DNA of 64,000 nucleotides from Sabulicella rubraurantiaca (GTDB lineage Bacteria > Pseudomonadota > Alphaproteobacteria > Acetobacterales > Acetobacteraceae), in NCBI RefSeq assembly GCF_017355885.1, contig NZ_JAFEUU010000012.1:1-64000 (forward strand). Direction: 5' to 3'. The notes beneath the pieces were generated by a model, which was given only the letters and a program-made list of their open reading frames with translations, was not told the origin of the DNA and made no database searches. Positions 1-10,601 of the stretch are shown here, in pieces. Position numbers and translations under genes: made by a program. Each line of letters starts with the position of its first letter. Position 1 is the stretch's first letter.

Positions 1-620
1 CTCCGCCGCGTCCGCAGCAGCAGGCCCAGGCGCCGACGCCGCCCGCCCCGGCGACCCCGGCCCCGCCGCGCCCGGCGCCGCCCTTGCCGCTGCCGCCGCC
101 CCCCGTTCCGCCGCCGCCCGAGCCGGCGCAGACGCCGGGCACCGGCCAGACGCCCCCTGTCCGCAACCCGGCGGAGCGCAGCCAGTCCGTGCTGAACACG
201 CTGGAGCGTCTGCGCGCCCAGCAGCGGCAGACGCAGCCGCCCACGTCACGCCCCAACCCCGCACCGGGCGCGCCGCAGCAGGGCGGCGGCACGCCGCAGG
301 GCACCGGCAACCTCACCGCCAGCGAACGCGCCGGCCTTGCCGACAAGATCAGCGAATGCTGGTCGGTGGATGCGGGGGCGCCGGGGCTGAACCAGATCAG
401 CGTGGAGCTTCGCGTCGAGGTGGATGCGGGCGGCGTGGTGCGCGTGGTGCGTCCCAATGGCAGCGCGCCCTCCGAGCCGCGCGCGCGCATGGTCTACGAG
501 GCGGCGCGCCGTGCGCTGCTCGATCCGCGCTGCAACCCACTGCCCTTGCCGCGCGAAAGGCTCACCGCCTTGCGTGACGCCGTGTTCCGCTTCCGCCCAA
601 GCGACCTCGGGCTGCGCTGA
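1..620 (+). CDS. tolA: TolA, C-terminal part (5' truncated by window edge)
   Basis: This is the periplasm-spanning protein of the Tol-Pal system, which links the inner-membrane TolQR motor to TolB/Pal. The reading frame is open from the first bases, so the N-terminal membrane anchor lies outside the window. The first 60 or so visible residues are an almost pure proline/alanine linker. From about base 320 a folded C-terminal domain begins, with a cysteine in ISECW and a second in DPRCNPLP, the pair typical of TolA/TonB-like C-terminal domains. The TGA stop at 618-620 is followed 85 bases later by tolB. The identity rests on domain shape plus position before tolB-pal-cpoB. Confidence 0.85.
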   Translation, partial: PPRPQQQAQAPTPPAPATPAPPRPAPPLPLPPPPVPPPPEPAQTPGTGQTPPVRNPAERSQSVLNTLERLRAQQRQTQPPTSRPNPAPGAPQQGGGTPQGTGNLTASERAGLADKISECWSVDAGAPGLNQISVELRVEVDAGGVVRVVRPNGSAPSEPRARMVYEAARRALLDPRCNPLPLPRERLTALRDAVFRFRPSDLGLR

Positions 621-705
621 TCCGCCATCCCATGCGCGGGCACTTGACCCCTGAGCCGCAAGGGCCAAGGTGCAGCCCGCCGAGACCACCCCGGAGAGAC
701 AAGTC

Positions 706-2028
706 GTGAGCATCCAACGCCGCCAACTCCTCGCCGCCGCAGGCGCCGCCCCGCTGCTCTCCGCTTCGGCCGCGCTGGCGCAGGGCGGCACGGTGATCGA
801 CATCACCCGCGCGCGCACGGATCCCATCCCCATCGCGATTCCCGACATGGCGGGCGGGCCGCTGGGCGCTCAGATCAGCCGCGTCATCGCCAACAATCTC
901 CGCTCCTCCGGCCTGTTCCGTCCGGTGGAGCGCGCGGCCTTCATCCAATCGGCCGACGCGGCCGCCGCCACTCCTCGCTTCCAGGACTGGCGCGTGATCG
1001 GTGCCGTCGCGCTGGTGACCGGGCGCGTGCAGCAGGGCGGCGACGGGCTGCGCGTCGAATTCCGCCTCTGGGACGTGCTGCCGGAGCAGCAGGCGCTCGG
1101 CACGGCCTACAACGCCTCTGCCTCCAACTGGCGCCGCATCGCCCACATCATCTCCGACGACATCTACAAGCGGATGCTGGGCGAGGATGGCTACTTCAAC
1201 ACCCGCGTCGCCTATGTGAGCGAGACGGGGCCGCGCGACCGCCGCGTCCGTCGCCTTGCCATCATGGATCAGGACGGCGAGAACCACGCCTTCCTGACCG
1301 ATGGCCGATTCCAGGCGCTGTCGCCGCGCTTCCATCCGAACGCGCAGCAGATCGCCTTCATGTCGTATGAGCGGAACGAGCCGCGCGTGTGGCTGTTCAA
1401 CCTGCAATCCGGCCGGCAGGAGCCGCTGGGCAGCTTCGGCGGCATGACGCTCTCGCCGCGCTTCTCGCCGGATGGGCGTTCTGTCGTCCTTTCCGCGGTG
1501 CGGGGCGGCGATGCCAACATCTTCGTCGTGGACCTCGCCTCGCGGCGCGAGCGGCAGCTCACCGCGGCGGCTGGGCTGGACGTGTCGCCCTGCTTCTCGC
1601 CCGATGGGTCGCAGATCGTGTTCAACTCGGACCGGGGCGGCGACCAGCAGCTCTACGTCATGGACGCGGGCGGCGGCGGTGCGCGGCGCATCTCCTTCGG
1701 CAATGGGCGCTACGCGACGCCGGTCTGGTCACCGCGCGGCGACCTGATCGCCTTCACCCGCATCGCGCGCGGCCAATTCGCCATCGGCGTGATGCGCCCG
1801 GACGGCTCCGGCGAGCGCATCCTGTCCGAGGGCTGGGCGATGGAGAGCCCCACATTCGCGCCCAATGGCCGCGTGCTGATGTTCTACCGTGAAAGCCAGG
1901 CGCGCGACTCGCGAGGCGGAGGCTATTCGGCACGCCTCGCGTCCATTGACATCGCGGGTTTCAACGAGAGGCCGATTCCCACGCCCACCGACGCAACCGA
2001 GCCAAGCTGGTCTCCGTTGCTCGGATGA
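706..2028 (+). CDS. tolB: Tol-Pal system beta-propeller protein TolB
   Basis: TolB is a periplasmic protein that binds Pal and TolA during outer-membrane invagination. The N-terminus has an RRQLL motif followed by a hydrophobic stretch ending in LAQG, a Tat-like or Sec signal peptide. An N-terminal TolB domain follows, then PD40 beta-propeller blades recognisable by repeats such as [24 protein letters not shown] and FAPNGRVL. I chose the GTG at 706 because GGAGAG sits 8 bases upstream; an in-frame GTG at 670 would add 12 residues before the signal peptide. The length of 440 residues fits the family. Confidence 0.96.
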   Translation: MSIQRRQLLAAAGAAPLLSASAALAQGGTVIDITRARTDPIPIAIPDMAGGPLGAQISRVIANNLRSSGLFRPVERAAFIQSADAAAATPRFQDWRVIGAVALVTGRVQQGGDGLRVEFRLWDVLPEQQALGTAYNASASNWRRIAHIISDDIYKRMLGEDGYFNTRVAYVSETGPRDRRVRRLAIMDQDGENHAFLTDGRFQALSPRFHPNAQQIAFMSYERNEPRVWLFNLQSGRQEPLGSFGGMTLSPRFSPDGRSVVLSAVRGGDANIFVVDLASRRERQLTAAAGLDVSPCFSPDGSQIVFNSDRGGDQQLYVMDAGGGGARRISFGNGRYATPVWSPRGDLIAFTRIARGQFAIGVMRPDGSGERILSEGWAMESPTFAPNGRVLMFYRESQARDSRGGGYSARLASIDIAGFNERPIPTPTDATEPSWSPLLG

Positions 2029-2050
2029 CCAGCCTTGCGCCAAGCGGGAA

Positions 2051-2091
2051 GCTTCTGCCTTGATTGCGCCACGCGGCAAGGCTACCGAAGC
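2051..2091 (+). other. Two-part stem-loop between tolB and pal
   Basis: GCTTC (2051-2055) pairs with GAAGC (2087-2091), and GCCTTG (2057-2062) with CAAGGC (2077-2082), leaving a 14-base loop. There is no T-run, so it is not a clear intrinsic terminator. It could attenuate read-through from tolB or protect the pal end of the message from decay. Confidence 0.35.
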
Positions 2092-2152
2092 GGGTAGGCT
2101 TGTGCGCTGCAACACGCTCTCCCAAAAGACCGGCATGGATAGGAGAAAACCC

Positions 2153-2656
2153 ATGGCCACCACGAAGTCCTTTCTCGCCGCCGTAATGGCGGCGGGTCTC
2201 CTCGCCGCATGCTCTTCGACCGACGAGAACGCTGCTGCCACCGGCGCCGGTGCCGCCATGGCCGGCACGGGCGCGGGCGGCGGGGTGGGCAGCATCCGCC
2301 CCGGCTCGCAGGAGGATCTGGTGGCCAATGTCGGCGACCGCGTCTTCTTCGACACCGACCGCTCCTCCATCCGCGCCGACCAGCGCACCGTGCTGGAGCG
2401 CCAGGCGCGCTGGCTGAGCCAGTACCCGCAGGTGCAGGTGATGGTGGAAGGCCATGCCGACGAGCGCGGCACGCGCGAGTACAACCTCGCCCTCGGCCAG
2501 CGCCGCGCCAACTCGGCGCGCGACGTGCTGGTGGCCTCCGGCGCCTCGGGCTCGCGGGTCCAGACGATCTCCTACGGCAAGGACCGTCCGGACGCGCTGG
2601 GTTCGAGCGAGGAGGCCTGGGCCCAGAACCGCCGCGCCGTCACCGTGGTGCGCTGA
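2153..2656 (+). CDS. pal: Peptidoglycan-associated lipoprotein Pal
   Basis: Pal is an outer-membrane lipoprotein that binds peptidoglycan and partners with TolB. The signal peptide ends in the lipobox LAAC, with the lipidated cysteine at residue 20. An OmpA-like peptidoglycan-binding domain fills the C-terminal half, with the signature VEGHADERGTREYNLALGQR. The ATG at 2153 is preceded by AGGAG at 2141-2145; an upstream in-frame ATG at 2135 overlaps no ribosome site and is less likely. The length of 167 residues is normal for the family. Confidence 0.97.
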   Translation: MATTKSFLAAVMAAGLLAACSSTDENAAATGAGAAMAGTGAGGGVGSIRPGSQEDLVANVGDRVFFDTDRSSIRADQRTVLERQARWLSQYPQVQVMVEGHADERGTREYNLALGQRRANSARDVLVASGASGSRVQTISYGKDRPDALGSSEEAWAQNRRAVTVVR

Positions 2657-2677
2657 CCACCGGCACCTTGCCGGTGG
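2657..2677 (+). terminator. Hairpin directly after the pal stop
   Basis: CCACCGGCA and TGCCGGTGG form a perfect 9-bp stem with a CCT loop, starting one base after the pal TGA. No T-run follows, so it may be a weak terminator or an mRNA-stabilising 3' end that lowers cpoB relative to pal. Confidence 0.5.
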
Positions 2678-2700
2678 CATGATCTGGGGGGATTGCTCCG

Positions 2701-3585
2701 ATGGCCATGTTCCGTGCTGAAACCGGTTCCTCCCGCAAGGGAGGGACGGCTCGGCTTCTCGCCGTCGCGCTGGTCGCGGGCGGGCTGTGGGCCGCGCCCG
2801 CCGCGGCGCAGATGGACAGCCGCGAGGCGATCGCCCTGCAGAACCAGATCCTGCAGCTGCGGCAGGAGATGGAATTCCTCCGCCGCGGCGGCGCTCCCGT
2901 GGCACCGCCCATGGCCGTGCCGCGTGGCGGCCCGGTCGGCGGCGGCGAGCTGGTGAACCAGCTGCTGGAGCGCGTCTCCATCCTCGAAGAGGAGCTTCGC
3001 CGCTCCCGCGGGCGGGTGGAGGTGCTGGAGAACCAGAACCAGCGCCTGCGCGCCGATGTGGAGAAGCTTCAAGGCGACCTGGATTTCCGCCTGAGCCGCA
3101 TCGAGGGCGGCGGGGGAGGGGGCTCTGCCCCGTCGGCCCCCGCGCGCCCCTCGGCTCCGGCACCTGCCGCGCCAGCGGCGCCTTCCGCCCCGCCCCCGCG
3201 CACCCCCGAGGCCGCGATCCGCGAGGGGCAGGCCGCGCTGGCCCGCCGCGACTACGCCACCGCCGAGCAGACGGCGCGCGAAGTTCTCGCCTCCCGGGCC
3301 GGTGGCGCCCAGACGGTGAACGCCCAGCTTCTGCTCGGCGAGGCCCTGGCCGGGCGGCGCGACTTCGGAAACGCCGCCATCGCCTTCAACGAGGCCTTTA
3401 CGCGTTCCCGCACCGGTCCGCGCGCGCCGGAGGCGCTGCTGGGCCTTGCCAGTGCCTTCACCGGCCTGGGCTCGCGCCGGGAGGCCTGCGACACGCTGGA
3501 CGACCTCCGCTCGCAGTTCCCGCGCCTGTCGGGGCCGCTGGCGGAGAGGGCGACGCAGACGCGGCAAAGGGCGCAGTGCCGCTAA
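2701..3585 (+). CDS. cpoB: Cell division coordinator CpoB (YbgF)
   Basis: This periplasmic protein couples peptidoglycan synthesis to outer-membrane constriction and interacts with TolA. The sequence shows an N-terminal hydrophobic signal peptide ending near AAAAQ, a coiled-coil segment (about residues 35-125, rich in LRQE/LEEEL heptads), an alanine/proline linker, and TPR repeats from about residue 163 (PEAAIREGQAAL, then NAAIAFNEAFTRS). It is the last gene of the tol-pal block. The tilS start codon lies inside its final codons, so translation of the two may be coupled. Confidence 0.93.
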   Translation: MAMFRAETGSSRKGGTARLLAVALVAGGLWAAPAAAQMDSREAIALQNQILQLRQEMEFLRRGGAPVAPPMAVPRGGPVGGGELVNQLLERVSILEEELRRSRGRVEVLENQNQRLRADVEKLQGDLDFRLSRIEGGGGGGSAPSAPARPSAPAPAAPAAPSAPPPRTPEAAIREGQAALARRDYATAEQTAREVLASRAGGAQTVNAQLLLGEALAGRRDFGNAAIAFNEAFTRSRTGPRAPEALLGLASAFTGLGSRREACDTLDDLRSQFPRLSGPLAERATQTRQRAQCR

Positions 3586-4817
3586 CCCCGATCGGGGAAG
3601 CGGAATTCGCGGCGCTGATGGCGCCGCTCGGCCCCTTCGGGCCGGTTCTGGCAGTGGGGTGCTCCGGTGGGCCGGACTCCCTGGCCCTCACCTGGCTCGC
3701 GCATCGTTGGCGGCCGGGGCAGGTCCTGGCCATGGTGGCGGATCACGGCTTGCGGCGGGAAAGCGCGGCCGAGGCGGCCGGGACGATCGCGCAGCTCCGG
3801 GGGCACGGCATCGCGACGCGGCTCCTGTCCCTTTCCCTGCCGGGCGGTGCGCGCACGCAGGAACGCGCCCGCGCCGCCCGGAGGACCGCCCTGCTCGGTG
3901 CATGCCGCGAGGAAGGGGCGCTGCACCTCCTTCTCGCGCATCACCTGGAGGACCAGCGGGAAACGCTGCTGATGCGCGCCCTGGCCGGAAGCGGGGCCTG
4001 GGGCCTGGGCGGCATGGCGTCCGCCCAGCCCACCAGCGAGGCCCTGGTGCTGCGCCCCTTGCTGGAGCTGGTGCGCGACAGGCTGCGCGCGACCTGCGAA
4101 GCGGCGGGGCTGGTGCCGGTGGAGGACCCGTCCAACCGCAATCGGCGCTTCCTGCGCGCCCGGTTGCGTGAGGCTCCGTCTGGCCTCGACCCCGCGCCCT
4201 TCTCCCGGCGCCGATCCAGGATGGCGCGGGAAGTGGCCGAGCGCCTCGCGGTGGCGGTGGCGCTTCTGCCGGAAGGCTGCGCGCGCCTCGACTTTATGGC
4301 TCTGGGGAATGATGCGGTGGCGGCGCTGGCCCTGGCGCGGCTGGTGCAGGCCGTGGGGGGCGGAGCGCACCCACCCGCACCCTCTGCCCTCCGACGCCTG
4401 CTGAATGCGAGGGAAGGGAGCCTGGGCGGGACGATGCTGCGGCGGGATGGCTGGCTGCTGCGCGAGGCCCCGGCCCCGCCCGTCCCGGCCGAAGCGGGCG
4501 CGCTCTGGGACGGGCGCTTCCGGCTTGGCGCGGCCGCGCCGGGTCTCTCCCTCGGTGCGCTGGGCGCCGATGCGGCCCGGTTCCGTGCGGCGCGGCGCGA
4601 CTTGCCCGCCCGCGCCCTCCAGGCCCTGCCGGCTCTTCGGGACGGAGAGGGGCGGCTGGTGGCGGCCCCACATGTCCAGTTTTCGGTCCAACCCTCGGGC
4701 AGCCTGCATCCGCTGCGCTTCGCGCCGCGTTCCGGTCCGGTCACGGAATGTTTTAGGCCGGTCCAAACCCCGTGCCAAAACGCCCTGGACTTCCTATGTT
4801 CACGGAAACCCGGCTGA
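3576..4817 (+). CDS. tilS: tRNA(Ile)-lysidine synthetase TilS
   Basis: TilS attaches lysine to C34 of the CAU-anticodon tRNA-Ile, changing its decoding from AUG to AUA. The PP-loop ATP-binding motif SGGPDS is at residues 30-35, followed by family features such as ADHGLRRES and [12 protein letters not shown]. The GTG at 3576 overlaps the last 10 bases of cpoB. The length of 413 residues includes a divergent, Ala/Gly/Arg-rich C-terminal half. The order tilS-ftsH is conserved widely in Proteobacteria and supports the call. Confidence 0.92.
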   Translation: MPLTPIGEAEFAALMAPLGPFGPVLAVGCSGGPDSLALTWLAHRWRPGQVLAMVADHGLRRESAAEAAGTIAQLRGHGIATRLLSLSLPGGARTQERARAARRTALLGACREEGALHLLLAHHLEDQRETLLMRALAGSGAWGLGGMASAQPTSEALVLRPLLELVRDRLRATCEAAGLVPVEDPSNRNRRFLRARLREAPSGLDPAPFSRRRSRMAREVAERLAVAVALLPEGCARLDFMALGNDAVAALALARLVQAVGGGAHPPAPSALRRLLNAREGSLGGTMLRRDGWLLREAPAPPVPAEAGALWDGRFRLGAAAPGLSLGALGADAARFRAARRDLPARALQALPALRDGEGRLVAAPHVQFSVQPSGSLHPLRFAPRSGPVTECFRPVQTPCQNALDFLCSRKPG

Positions 4818-4842
4818 TGGCCGGCGAAGGGGAATGCGCAAC

Positions 4843-6762
<1,920 letters not shown>

Positions 6763-6784
6763 TCCTGGCCTTCGGTTGAACTTC

Positions 6785-6811
6785 AGCGGCGCGCTTCGGC
6801 GCGCCGCTTTC
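6785..6811 (+). terminator. Intrinsic terminator after ftsH
   Basis: AGCGGCGCGC (6785-6794) and GCGCGCCGCT (6799-6808) form a perfect 10-bp stem capped by a stable TTCG tetraloop, followed by a short T-run. It lies 22 bases after the ftsH stop and just before folP. Confidence 0.75.
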
Positions 6812-6822
6812 ATGTCGGGGGG

Positions 6823-7833
6823 ATGGTGGAGTTCTTTGAGCCGCTGGGATTGCTGGACGGGCCCGTGGGCTTCGCCGCCATCCGTGACGGGCTGGCCCTG
6901 CCGCTGCAGGGCGGACCGCTTGCCTTCACCTTGCTGCGCGATGGGGCGGGCCAATGGCGCGCCCTGGAGGATGCGCCCGAGGCGCTGACCCGTGCGCCCG
7001 CCCCCTTTGCCCGGCTGGAGCGGCACCGCGCCCGCCCCCTCGTCATGGGCATCGTGAACTGCACGCCGGACAGCTTCTCGGGCGACGGGCTCGGCGACCT
7101 TCACGGCGCCGCCATCGCCCAGGGCGTGGCAATGCTGGAGGCCGGAGCCGACCTGTTGGACATCGGCGGCGAAAGCACCCGTCCGGGCGCAGAGCCTGTA
7201 TCTCACGAGGAGGAGATCGCCCGCATCCTCCCGGTGGTGCGGGAACTGGCGCGGCTCGCCCCCGTCTCGCTGGACACGCGCAACGCCCGCACCATGGCGG
7301 CGGGGCTGGAGGCCGGGGCGGCGATCATCAACGACGTCAGCGCCCTGCGCCACGATGGGGACGCACTGCGCGTCATCGCCCAGGCGCGCTGCCCCGTGGT
7401 GCTGATGCATGCCCGCACCACCGACCCCCGCACCATGCAGCGCGACGTCGCCTATGCCGACGCGGCACTGGAGGTAGCGCGCTTCCTCGAAGGCCGCGTG
7501 GCGACGATCGAGCGCCTGGGCATTCCACGCTCGCGCATTGCGGTGGATCCGGGGATTGGCTTTGGCAAGCGGGTGCAGGACAACCTCGACGTGGTGACGC
7601 GCCTGCCGCTCCTCGCGTCCATCGGCTGCACCATCCTGGTCGGCGCCAGCCGCAAGGGCTTCGTCGGCAAGGTGACGGGGGTGGAGGAGGCGGGGCGCCG
7701 CGTCATGGGCAGCGTCGCCCTGGCGCTGGAAGCGGCGGCGCGCGGTGCGCATGTGGTGCGGGTGCATGACGTGGCGGCGACGGTGCAGGCGCTAAAGATG
7801 CAGGAAGCGGTGCGCGCCGGCTTGGAGGCGTGA
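6823..7833 (+). CDS. folP: Dihydropteroate synthase FolP
   Basis: FolP condenses p-aminobenzoate with hydroxymethyl-dihydropterin diphosphate in folate synthesis and is the target of sulfonamides. The pterin-binding signature MGIVNCTPDSFS starts at residue 75, followed by DIGGESTRPGAE, DVSALRHD and DPGIGFGK, and the GASRKGF motif near the C-terminus. At 336 residues it is about 50 longer than the E. coli enzyme because of a 74-residue N-terminal extension of unknown role. An ATG start with GGGGGA upstream supports 6823. Confidence 0.96.
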   Translation: MVEFFEPLGLLDGPVGFAAIRDGLALPLQGGPLAFTLLRDGAGQWRALEDAPEALTRAPAPFARLERHRARPLVMGIVNCTPDSFSGDGLGDLHGAAIAQGVAMLEAGADLLDIGGESTRPGAEPVSHEEEIARILPVVRELARLAPVSLDTRNARTMAAGLEAGAAIINDVSALRHDGDALRVIAQARCPVVLMHARTTDPRTMQRDVAYADAALEVARFLEGRVATIERLGIPRSRIAVDPGIGFGKRVQDNLDVVTRLPLLASIGCTILVGASRKGFVGKVTGVEEAGRRVMGSVALALEAAARGAHVVRVHDVAATVQALKMQEAVRAGLEA

Positions 7834-7881
7834 CCGCGGGGCTTGCACGAAGCCACGAGACGCCAAACATCAGGCGGGACG

Positions 7882-8634
7882 ATGTCCCTCCCCAAGCTCG
7901 GGCTGCTGCTCTTCGCCCTCTTCTTCCTCCTGCCCATTGCGGTCTCGGCCCTGCTGCACCAGCGCAGCGGGATCGGTGCCGGCTGGGCCATGGCAGACCG
8001 CTCCAGCGCCGGGCTGCTGCCCGACCCGGCGCTGCACCGGGACGCAGTGGTGCGCGTGCTCGCGGCCCCCACCGTGCGCTGGCGCGGCGTCGTTGCCGTG
8101 CATTCCTGGATCGTCCTGAAGGCCGAGGGCGCGCCGCGCTATACGCGCTACGACTACACCGCCTGGGGCGACCCGATCCGCGTGGATGGGTTCGCGCCCG
8201 ATGGGCGCTGGTTCGGCCGCGCGCCGGAACTGGTCTTCGCCGCCGATGGCGCGGAGGCCGAGGCGATGATCCCGCGCCTGCGTGCCGCCATCGAGTCCTA
8301 CGCTTGGCGCAACCGCGGCGATTACCGGGCCTGGCCCGGCCCCAACTCCAACACCTTCGTCCAGGCAGTGATGGACGCCGTGCCGGAGGCGGGGGTGGTG
8401 CTGCCCCCCAACGCCATCGGCAAGGATTTCCCGCATGACGGGCGCTGGCTGCGCCTGACCCCTTCCGGGTTGCGGCTCAGCCTTGGCGGCTATGCCGGGC
8501 TGGCCCTGGGCTGGGTCGAGGGGTTGGAGGTGAACTTCCTCGGCGCGGTGGCGGGGCTGGATTGGCGCCGCCCGGCGTTGAAGCTTCCCGGGCTGGGGCG
8601 GCTCGGTCTGGCCGCGGCGTCGGACGGGGCATAG
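7882..8634 (+). CDS. DUF3750 family membrane-anchored protein
   Basis: The function is unknown. A single N-terminal hydrophobic segment (about residues 3-22) should anchor the protein or serve as an uncleaved signal. The remainder is periplasmic-looking and contains the segment GPNSNTFVQAVMD that I associate with DUF3750 proteins, which resemble small cysteine-peptidase or amidase folds; no catalytic assignment is justified. The ATG at 7882 follows AGGCGGG; a GTG or ATG further upstream would only add non-conserved residues. The gene lies 48 bases after folP and may be co-transcribed with it. Confidence 0.75.
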   Translation: MSLPKLGLLLFALFFLLPIAVSALLHQRSGIGAGWAMADRSSAGLLPDPALHRDAVVRVLAAPTVRWRGVVAVHSWIVLKAEGAPRYTRYDYTAWGDPIRVDGFAPDGRWFGRAPELVFAADGAEAEAMIPRLRAAIESYAWRNRGDYRAWPGPNSNTFVQAVMDAVPEAGVVLPPNAIGKDFPHDGRWLRLTPSGLRLSLGGYAGLALGWVEGLEVNFLGAVAGLDWRRPALKLPGLGRLGLAAASDGA

Positions 8635-8663
8635 GCTGCCTCCTCCACAACGAGGGGGAAACC

Positions 8664-8975
8664 ATGATCCACGTCCTGGCCATCATCACCGCCAAGCCTG
8701 GCATGCGCGATGCGGTGCTGACCGAGTTCCGCGCCAACATGCCCGCCGTCCATGCCGAGCAGGGCTGCATTGAATACGGCCCCGCCGTGGATGCCGAGGG
8801 CTTCGGCAAGGTGCAGACCCCCTTCGGCCCCGACAGCTTCGTCGTGATCGAGAAGTGGGAAAGCCCGGAGGCGCTGAAGGCCCATTCGGCGGCCCCGCAC
8901 ATGGCCGCCTATGCCGCGCGCACCCGCGAGATGATCGCGAGCCGCGTCATCCATATCCTGAGCCCGGCGGGCTGA
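8664..8975 (+). CDS. Antibiotic biosynthesis monooxygenase (ABM) domain protein, putative quinol monooxygenase
   Basis: This 103-residue single-domain protein has the dimeric ferredoxin-like ABM fold pattern: MIHVLAIITAKPGM at the start, a central CIEYGPAVD strand, and the FVVIEKWESPEALKAHSAA segment typical of YgiN-like quinol monooxygenases. Such cofactor-free enzymes oxidise quinols or related aromatics in the cytoplasm; the substrate here is unknown. The start ATG follows GAGGGGG. It ends against the convergent lpdA gene, with a shared hairpin between them. Confidence 0.85.
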   Translation: MIHVLAIITAKPGMRDAVLTEFRANMPAVHAEQGCIEYGPAVDAEGFGKVQTPFGPDSFVVIEKWESPEALKAHSAAPHMAAYAARTREMIASRVIHILSPAG

Positions 8976-8982
8976 CAGGGAA

Positions 8983-9000
8983 GGGGGCCTCCAGGCCCCC
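8983..9000. terminator. GC hairpin between convergent ABM gene and lpdA
   Basis: GGGGGCC and GGCCCCC pair around a TCCA loop in the 32-base gap between two converging genes. No T-run is present on either side, so the efficiency as an intrinsic terminator is uncertain. Confidence 0.45.
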
Positions 9001-9007
9001 GCGCCCT

Positions 9008-10399
9008 TCAGATGTGCAGCGGGCGCCCGTCCACGGCCAGCGCCGCTTCCTTCACTGCCTCGCTCAGCGAGGGGTGGGCGTGGCTGGTGCGGGCCACGTC
9101 CTCGGCGCTGGCGCCGAACTCGATGGCCAGCGCCAGCTCCGCGATCAGCGTGCCGGCATCCGGCCCGATGATGTGGGCGCCCAGCAGCCGGTCGGTCTTG
9201 TCGTCGGCCAGCAGCTTCACGAACCCGTCCACGTCGCCCATGGCGCGGGCGCGGCCATTGGCGGTGAAGGGGAACTTGCCGACGCGGTAGCCCTGGCCGC
9301 GCGCCTTCAGCTGCTCCTCCGTCTCGCCGACCGAGGCGACCTCGGGCCAGGTGTAGACCACGCCGGGGATGGCGCCGTAATTCACGTGGGGCTTCTGCCC
9401 GGCCAGCTGCTCAGCCAGGGCGACGCCCTCCTCCTCGGCCTTGTGGGCCAGCATCGGGCCGACGATGACATCGCCGATGGCCCAGATGCCCGGGACGTTG
9501 GTGGCGAAATGCCCGTCCGTCTTCACGCGGCCGCGCTCATCCAGCTCGACGCCCACTTCCTTCAGGCCAAGGCTCTCGACATAGGGGCGGCGGCCGATGG
9601 CCAGCAGCACCACGTCGCAGCGCAGCGTCTCCGCCTCGCCGCCCGCGGCCGGCTCCAGCGTCAGCTCCACGCCGGAATTGTCCAGCTTGGCGCCCGTCAC
9701 CTTGGTTTTGAGGCGGAACTTCATGCCCTGCTTGCCGAGGATGCGCTCGAAGGCCTTGCCGACCTCGCCATCCATGCCTGGGACGAGCCGGTCCAGGAAT
9801 TCCACCACCGTCACCTCGGCGCCCAGGCGGCGCCAGACGCTGCCCAGTTCCAGCCCGATATAGCCGCCGCCGATCACCACGAGGTGGCCAGGCACCTTGT
9901 CCAGCTCCAGCCCGCCCGTGGAGGTGACGACGCGCTGCTCGTCCACCTCGACGCCGGGAAGGGGGATGCTCTCGCTGCCCGTGGCGATGACGATGTGCTT
10001 GGCCGCGTATTCCTCGCCGTTCACGGCGACCTTGCCGGGGGCGGTGATCCGCCCCTCGCCCTTCAGCCAGGTGACTTTGTGCTTGCGGAACAGGAACTCG
10101 ATGCCCTTGACGTTGGAGGACACGACCTCCCCCTTGCGGGCCTGCATCCGCGCGAGGTCCAGCCCGACGGATCCGACCTGCACGCCATGGTCGGCCAGCT
10201 TGTGCTTCGCCTCCTCGAAATGCTCGGAGGATTGCAGCAGTGCCTTGGAAGGGATGCAGCCGACGTTCAGGCAGGTGCCGCCCAGCGTCGCGCGCTTCTC
10301 CACGCAGGCCACCTTCATGCCGAGCTGCGCGGCGCGAATGGCGCAGACATAGCCGCCGGGACCGGCGCCGATGACGATGACGTCGAAACTGTCGGACAT
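9008..10399 (-). CDS. lpdA: Dihydrolipoyl dehydrogenase
   Basis: This is the FAD-dependent E3 subunit that reoxidises dihydrolipoamide in 2-oxoacid dehydrogenase complexes and the glycine cleavage system. The sequence has the FAD motif GAGPGGY, the redox-active disulfide in [13 protein letters not shown] (C43 and C48), a second NAD-binding motif GGGYIGLE and the C-terminal catalytic HAHPSLSE. It is 463 residues, normal length. The ATG at 10399 follows GAGGAA. No E1/E2 genes are adjacent, so it is a stand-alone copy that could be shared among complexes. Confidence 0.97.
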   Translation of the reverse strand: MSDSFDVIVIGAGPGGYVCAIRAAQLGMKVACVEKRATLGGTCLNVGCIPSKALLQSSEHFEEAKHKLADHGVQVGSVGLDLARMQARKGEVVSSNVKGIEFLFRKHKVTWLKGEGRITAPGKVAVNGEEYAAKHIVIATGSESIPLPGVEVDEQRVVTSTGGLELDKVPGHLVVIGGGYIGLELGSVWRRLGAEVTVVEFLDRLVPGMDGEVGKAFERILGKQGMKFRLKTKVTGAKLDNSGVELTLEPAAGGEAETLRCDVVLLAIGRRPYVESLGLKEVGVELDERGRVKTDGHFATNVPGIWAIGDVIVGPMLAHKAEEEGVALAEQLAGQKPHVNYGAIPGVVYTWPEVASVGETEEQLKARGQGYRVGKFPFTANGRARAMGDVDGFVKLLADDKTDRLLGAHIIGPDAGTLIAELALAIEFGASAEDVARTSHAHPSLSEAVKEAALAVDGRPLHI

Positions 10400-10601
10400 G
10401 GAATTCCTCACGCGTGGGCCCACGGCTCTTAGCCCATGCGGGGAATCGCGCCAATCGCGAGGCCAGGAATGGTCCTTCCCACGCGCTCCGGGATGGGGAT
10501 GCAGCGCCGAAACCGCTTTGCATTCCCCGCGCAACCGTGGCCAAATCGGGAGATGACGGCGCCGCAAGATGCGCCGGAAAATGTCTACGGAGGTTTGTCC
10601 A
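10400..10601. promoter_or_regulatory. Divergent intergenic region lpdA / Bug gene
   Basis: This 202-base gap should hold promoters for both divergent genes. It contains a perfect 12-base palindrome, CGTGGGCCCACG, at 10413-10424, close to the lpdA ribosome site. On the other side a strong ACGGAGGT Shine-Dalgarno at 10587-10594 serves the Bug gene. I cannot place sigma-70 boxes with confidence. Confidence 0.35.

Noticed and set aside
1-330. CCG/GCC-rich stretch that looks like a tandem DNA repeat
   Set aside because: The period is irregular and the frame is open. It is the proline/alanine linker of TolA rather than a repeat array.
8855-10432. A 525-codon plus-strand frame opposite lpdA
   Set aside because: The minus strand has every motif of dihydrolipoyl dehydrogenase; the plus-strand translation is compositionally biased with no recognisable domain.
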